In this document: positions 60,972 to 64,000 of the stretch, piece after piece
Position numbering within the stretch: position 1 is the stretch's first letter
Layout: each line of letters starts with the position of its first letter
DNA from: Bradyrhizobium sp. ORS 278
GTDB taxonomy: Bacteria; Pseudomonadota; Alphaproteobacteria; Rhizobiales; Xanthobacteraceae
Length of the DNA stretch: 64,000 nucleotides
Direction of reading: 5' to 3'
Assembly (NCBI RefSeq): GCF_000026145.1
Contig: NC_009445.1
Location: 5,300,501 to 5,364,500, forward strand
Program-made: the position numbers and the translations under genes
Notes under the pieces: generated by a model
What the model was told of the DNA's origin: nothing
Databases searched by the model: none
What the model saw: only the letters and a program-made list of their open reading frames with translations

Positions 60972-62942
60972 TCAAGCCCGCGCCCATTCGTCGTACCAGG
61001 CTTCGGCCATCAGCACGTTCCACAGCCAGTAGGCATGATTGTGCCGTCGGCTGAGATGCTCGTCCAACATGCGCGTCACCCGCACCGGATCGAACAGACC
61101 CTGCCGCTTCAGCCGCTCCGGCGACAGCAGGTCTGAGGCCCATGATTTCAGCGGCCCGCGCAGCCACGAGTCCAGGGGTATGCTGAAGCCGGTCTTCGGC
61201 CGGTCGATCATTTCGGCCGGCACATACCGGTAAAGCACCTGCCTCACCAGCCATTTGCCGCGGCCGTCGCGCACCTTCATATCGGGCGGAACCCGCGCTG
61301 CGAATTCGACGACGTCCTTGTCGAGGAACGGCACCCGCGTCTCCAGCGCCACCGCCATGGCCGCACGGTCCACCTTCTGCAGAATGTCGTCGCTGAGATA
61401 GCTGAGCGAATCGGCCAGCGTCATGCGGTCGAGCGGATCGAGAGCCGCTGCGCCTTGCCGCATCTGCTCGCCGGCCCAGTGCGCGCGCTCCTCCCCGTCC
61501 AAGACCGTGCGCGTCGGAGACGGATCGATCGAGCACAGCGCTCGGTACAAACCGTCGAATCCATCGGCCGCGATGAGACGTCCAAGCTTGGCAACCTGAT
61601 CTCCGGGATGCCGGACCTTGAACCGGCGCGGCAGCAGCGGCTGCAACGCCCCGAGAACGGTATCGGCCGGTTCCGGAGCGATAGCGCCGAGCACGGCCCC
61701 GAGAGCACGCCGCAGCGGCAGCGGCCAACGGCCGAGACGCGCTTGCAGGGCGCCGCCCCAAACGTGCCTGTTGTAGCCGCCGAACAACTCGTCCCCGGCA
61801 TCGCCGGACAGCGCGACCGTGACGTGCCGGCGGGCGAGTTGGGCCACGAGATGCGTTGGGATCTGCGAGGAGTCGGCGAACGGCTCGTCATAGATGCGCG
61901 GCAGCTTCGGGATCACGTCCATCGCAGTGCGCGCGTCGACATACATCTCGGTATGATCGGTGCCGAGATGCCGCGCGACGCGGCGCGCATCCTCGGCCTC
62001 GTTGTAGCCGCCCTCGGCGAAGCCGATGCTGAAGGTGCGCACCGGCTGGCTGGCCTGCGCCTGCATCAAGGCGACAATCGTCGATGAATCGATTCCGCCG
62101 GAGAGAAACGCGCCGAGCGGCACGTCCGAAAGGCACTGCCGCTTGACGGCGGTCGAAAGAAGCTGCCCTAACCGATCGATCGCTTCGCTTTCGCCGTCGA
62201 TCCGGTCGCCCCGGCCTGAGGTCAGCCGATCGCGCAGCGACCAATAGGGTCGCGGCTCGGGCAACTCGCCCGGCACGGCGTCAGAGGGAAAGCTTACGAA
62301 CGATGCGGGCGGAAGCTTACGAACGCCACCCCAGATTGTGGCCGGTGCCGGAACGTAGGAGTAGCGCATGAACGCCGTGAGCGCCGCGCGATCCAGCGAC
62401 GGGGACCAGGACGGATGCGCGGCCAACGCCTTGAGCTCCGATCCGAACACCAGGTCGCCACCGATCCAGCCATAGAACAGTGGCTTCTCGCCGAAACGGT
62501 CACGCGCCAGCACAAGCTCACGCGCCTCTGCGTCCCACAGCGCGAACGCAAACATGCCGATCAGCCGCTGCAGCGCCCGATTCACACCCCACTGCCTGAT
62601 CGCGGCGAGCAGCGTCTCGGTATCGGAATGACCGCGCCAATTCGGGGCGGCGCCACCCGCATCCAGCTCGGCCCTTATGTCCAGATGATTGTAGATCTCG
62701 CCATTGAAGGTGATCGTGTAGCGCCCGCAGGCGTCATGCATCGGCTGCGCGCCAGCCTCGGACAGATCGAGGATCGCGAGGCGTCGCTGACCAAAGCAGA
62801 CCCCATGCCGCGCGTCTATCCATGTGCCCGATGCATCCGGGCCACGGTGCGCCAAGGCCGCGGTCATGCAATCGGTGATCGAGACCAACCCGGCATGATC
62901 CGTCGCCCGCTCGGTCTGCAGCAAGCCCGCGATGCCACACAT
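60972..62942 (-). CDS. asnB: Glutamine-dependent asparagine synthase family protein (AsnB type)
   Basis: Amidotransferase of 656 residues. The N-terminal Ntn domain starts MCGIAGLL with catalytic Cys2, followed by RRLAILDLSEAGAQPM and FNGEIYNH. The synthase domain has the PP-loop LGAFLSGGIDSSTIVALM and LSGDAGDELFGGYNRHVWGG. Such proteins in polysaccharide clusters amidate uronic acids or other sugar carboxylates, as well as making asparagine. The cluster's predicted uronic-acid precursors make glycan amidation a reasonable alternative. A true asparagine role remains possible. Confidence 0.9.
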   Translation of the reverse strand: MCGIAGLLQTERATDHAGLVSITDCMTAALAHRGPDASGTWIDARHGVCFGQRRLAILDLSEAGAQPMHDACGRYTITFNGEIYNHLDIRAELDAGGAAPNWRGHSDTETLLAAIRQWGVNRALQRLIGMFAFALWDAEARELVLARDRFGEKPLFYGWIGGDLVFGSELKALAAHPSWSPSLDRAALTAFMRYSYVPAPATIWGGVRKLPPASFVSFPSDAVPGELPEPRPYWSLRDRLTSGRGDRIDGESEAIDRLGQLLSTAVKRQCLSDVPLGAFLSGGIDSSTIVALMQAQASQPVRTFSIGFAEGGYNEAEDARRVARHLGTDHTEMYVDARTAMDVIPKLPRIYDEPFADSSQIPTHLVAQLARRHVTVALSGDAGDELFGGYNRHVWGGALQARLGRWPLPLRRALGAVLGAIAPEPADTVLGALQPLLPRRFKVRHPGDQVAKLGRLIAADGFDGLYRALCSIDPSPTRTVLDGEERAHWAGEQMRQGAAALDPLDRMTLADSLSYLSDDILQKVDRAAMAVALETRVPFLDKDVVEFAARVPPDMKVRDGRGKWLVRQVLYRYVPAEMIDRPKTGFSIPLDSWLRGPLKSWASDLLSPERLKRQGLFDPVRVTRMLDEHLSRRHNHAYWLWNVLMAEAWYDEWARA

Positions 62943-63245
62943 ATGCCAGATCTTCCAACCTGCCCCAGAATTTTACCCGATGCGCTATACACGCCGATGG
63001 ACCCAGCCGACAACACGCAATCTTTCTCTCGAAGCTTCTCTTGCGGCCGTTAGGCTGGAGATTTTCGAGCGAAATTCGCGTATGGCATTTCAAAATGGAG
63101 CGCACGTCCTCCGCCAAGACACAAGATTGCACAGGAGTGAGCTATCGCGATGCTCCAAAATGCATTATGGCATGTCGAGAAACATGATGTTTGCCGGCAT
63201 CGGTCCTAAACGTTTGTTCGGCAATTCCGCGCGAAACTGTACGAA
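62943..63245. promoter_or_regulatory. AT-richer divergent region between asnB and acyltransferase
   Basis: About 300 bases with lower GC than the rest of the window. No gene is supported. It must carry divergent promoters; I cannot fix them by eye. Confidence 0.4.
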
Positions 63246-64000
63246 ATGAAACCAATCAGCCAGCCTGCAACACATACGAGCTTCGGCTCCAGCTATAGAC
63301 CTGATATCGACGGTTTGCGCTGCGTAGCTGTCATGCTGGTCGTAATCTATCACTTGTTTCCGAAGGCGGTGCGCGGCGGCTTCGTTGGGGTCGACATATT
63401 TTTCGTGATCTCAGGCTATCTGATCACATCCATACTGTACTCGGAGTTGCGCCTCGATAACTATAGCTTGTTGTCATTTTACGATAGACGTATACGTCGG
63501 ATCTTTCCTGCGCTCATCGTCGTACTGGCCTCAACCTTGGTGGCCGGATGGGTGTTACTGTCGCCCGACGAGTTGATTTCACTTGGGCAGACAACTTTAG
63601 GTGGCGCCACTTTCTCAGCTAATCTGGTTCTGCTTAAACAAATCGGCTACTTCGATATTGCGGCGGAAAACAAGCCTCTGCTACATCTTTGGTCACTCGG
63701 TGTCGAGGAGCAATTCTACATCGGCTGGCCGCTGATCCTCGCAGCTGCCTACCGATGGAGGCTGAACCTCCTGAGCCTGATCTGCATCATATCCCTCGCC
63801 TCCTTCGCTCTGAATCTCGCTGTCGTCCACAAGTATCCGGATCTGGCCTTCTACTTGCCTCTGACGCGCGCCTGGGAACTCGCGGCCGGCGCTGGGCTGT
63901 TGTTCCTGAGGCAGCTTTCGCAAAACCAGACATTGGCCACCGCCCATGAACGACTTGATCGCGCTCTCGCGTCAGCAATCTGGGACACCACGCGCTGTTC
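63246..64000 (+). CDS. Acyltransferase 3 family (OafA/YrhL) membrane protein, 3' end cut by window
   Basis: First 251 codons of an integral membrane O-acyltransferase that probably acetylates a surface glycan. The family start YRPDIDGLRCVAVMLVVIYHLFPKAVRGGFVGVDIFFVISGYLIT includes the conserved Arg-Asp and His. RRIRRIFPALIVVL and LHLWSLGVEEQFYIGWPLI follow, typical of OafA-like enzymes. The frame is open to base 64000, so the remaining helices and any SGNH domain lie outside. The codon use is less GC-rich than in neighbouring genes. Confidence 0.92.
   Translation, partial: MKPISQPATHTSFGSSYRPDIDGLRCVAVMLVVIYHLFPKAVRGGFVGVDIFFVISGYLITSILYSELRLDNYSLLSFYDRRIRRIFPALIVVLASTLVAGWVLLSPDELISLGQTTLGGATFSANLVLLKQIGYFDIAAENKPLLHLWSLGVEEQFYIGWPLILAAAYRWRLNLLSLICIISLASFALNLAVVHKYPDLAFYLPLTRAWELAAGAGLLFLRQLSQNQTLATAHERLDRALASAIWDTTRC

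Overview
The window is a GC-rich stretch of alphaproteobacterial chromosome. Gene content, protein style and several intergenic repeat families point to Bradyrhizobium or a close relative. That assignment rests on recognition, not on a database search. About 50 protein genes are supported. I see no tRNA, rRNA or CRISPR array.

Left part, 1-10.6 kb. A PepSY protein, response regulator and sensor kinase form an operon opposite a small secreted protein. Two arsenic units follow. The first is arsR-arsC-aquaglyceroporin. The second is another ArsR regulator, a flavoprotein with a Cys-rich tail, and an MFS exporter. Both have readable operators. Next come a CSS-EAL phosphodiesterase, a CHRD protein and a TetR regulator. 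From 10.9 to 16.5 kb a GntR regulator faces a four-gene aromatic-catabolism operon: ring-cleavage-type dioxygenase, flavin hydroxylase, MFS transporter and FAH-family hydrolase. An IS1182-type element and palindromic repeats fill 16.5-18.5 kb.

Middle part, 18.5-45.3 kb. An EmrAB-type efflux pair carries a TetR-like operator. A tightly packed nine-gene operon (21.5-29.2 kb) encodes hydrolases, small membrane proteins, a periplasmic glyoxalase-fold protein and an outer-membrane channel, and it lies opposite an AraC regulator. Then come a SnoaL-like protein, thiD, a stand-alone Lrp/AsnC ligand domain, a second AraC regulator, and a GGDEF-EAL protein divergent from an orphan ABC substrate-binding protein. 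Two c-type cytochromes lie downstream of a CoxL-type molybdenum hydroxylase. A TonB receptor operon with DUF2946 and a DUF1775-PCu(A)C protein looks like copper handling.

Right part, 45.4-64 kb. murJ is followed by 1.26 kb of stacked repeats. Beyond that lies a surface-polysaccharide region: sugar aminotransferase, Gfo/Idh/MocA dehydrogenase, two tandem TPR/O-GlcNAc-transferase-like proteins of equal length, ManC, a UDP-glucuronate epimerase, a UDP-sugar dehydrogenase, a membrane flippase/synthase-like protein, an AsnB-type amidotransferase, and an acyltransferase cut by the window edge. Together these could make nucleotide sugars (GDP-mannose, UDP-uronic acids, possibly amino-uronic acids) and decorate a glycan or glycoprotein.
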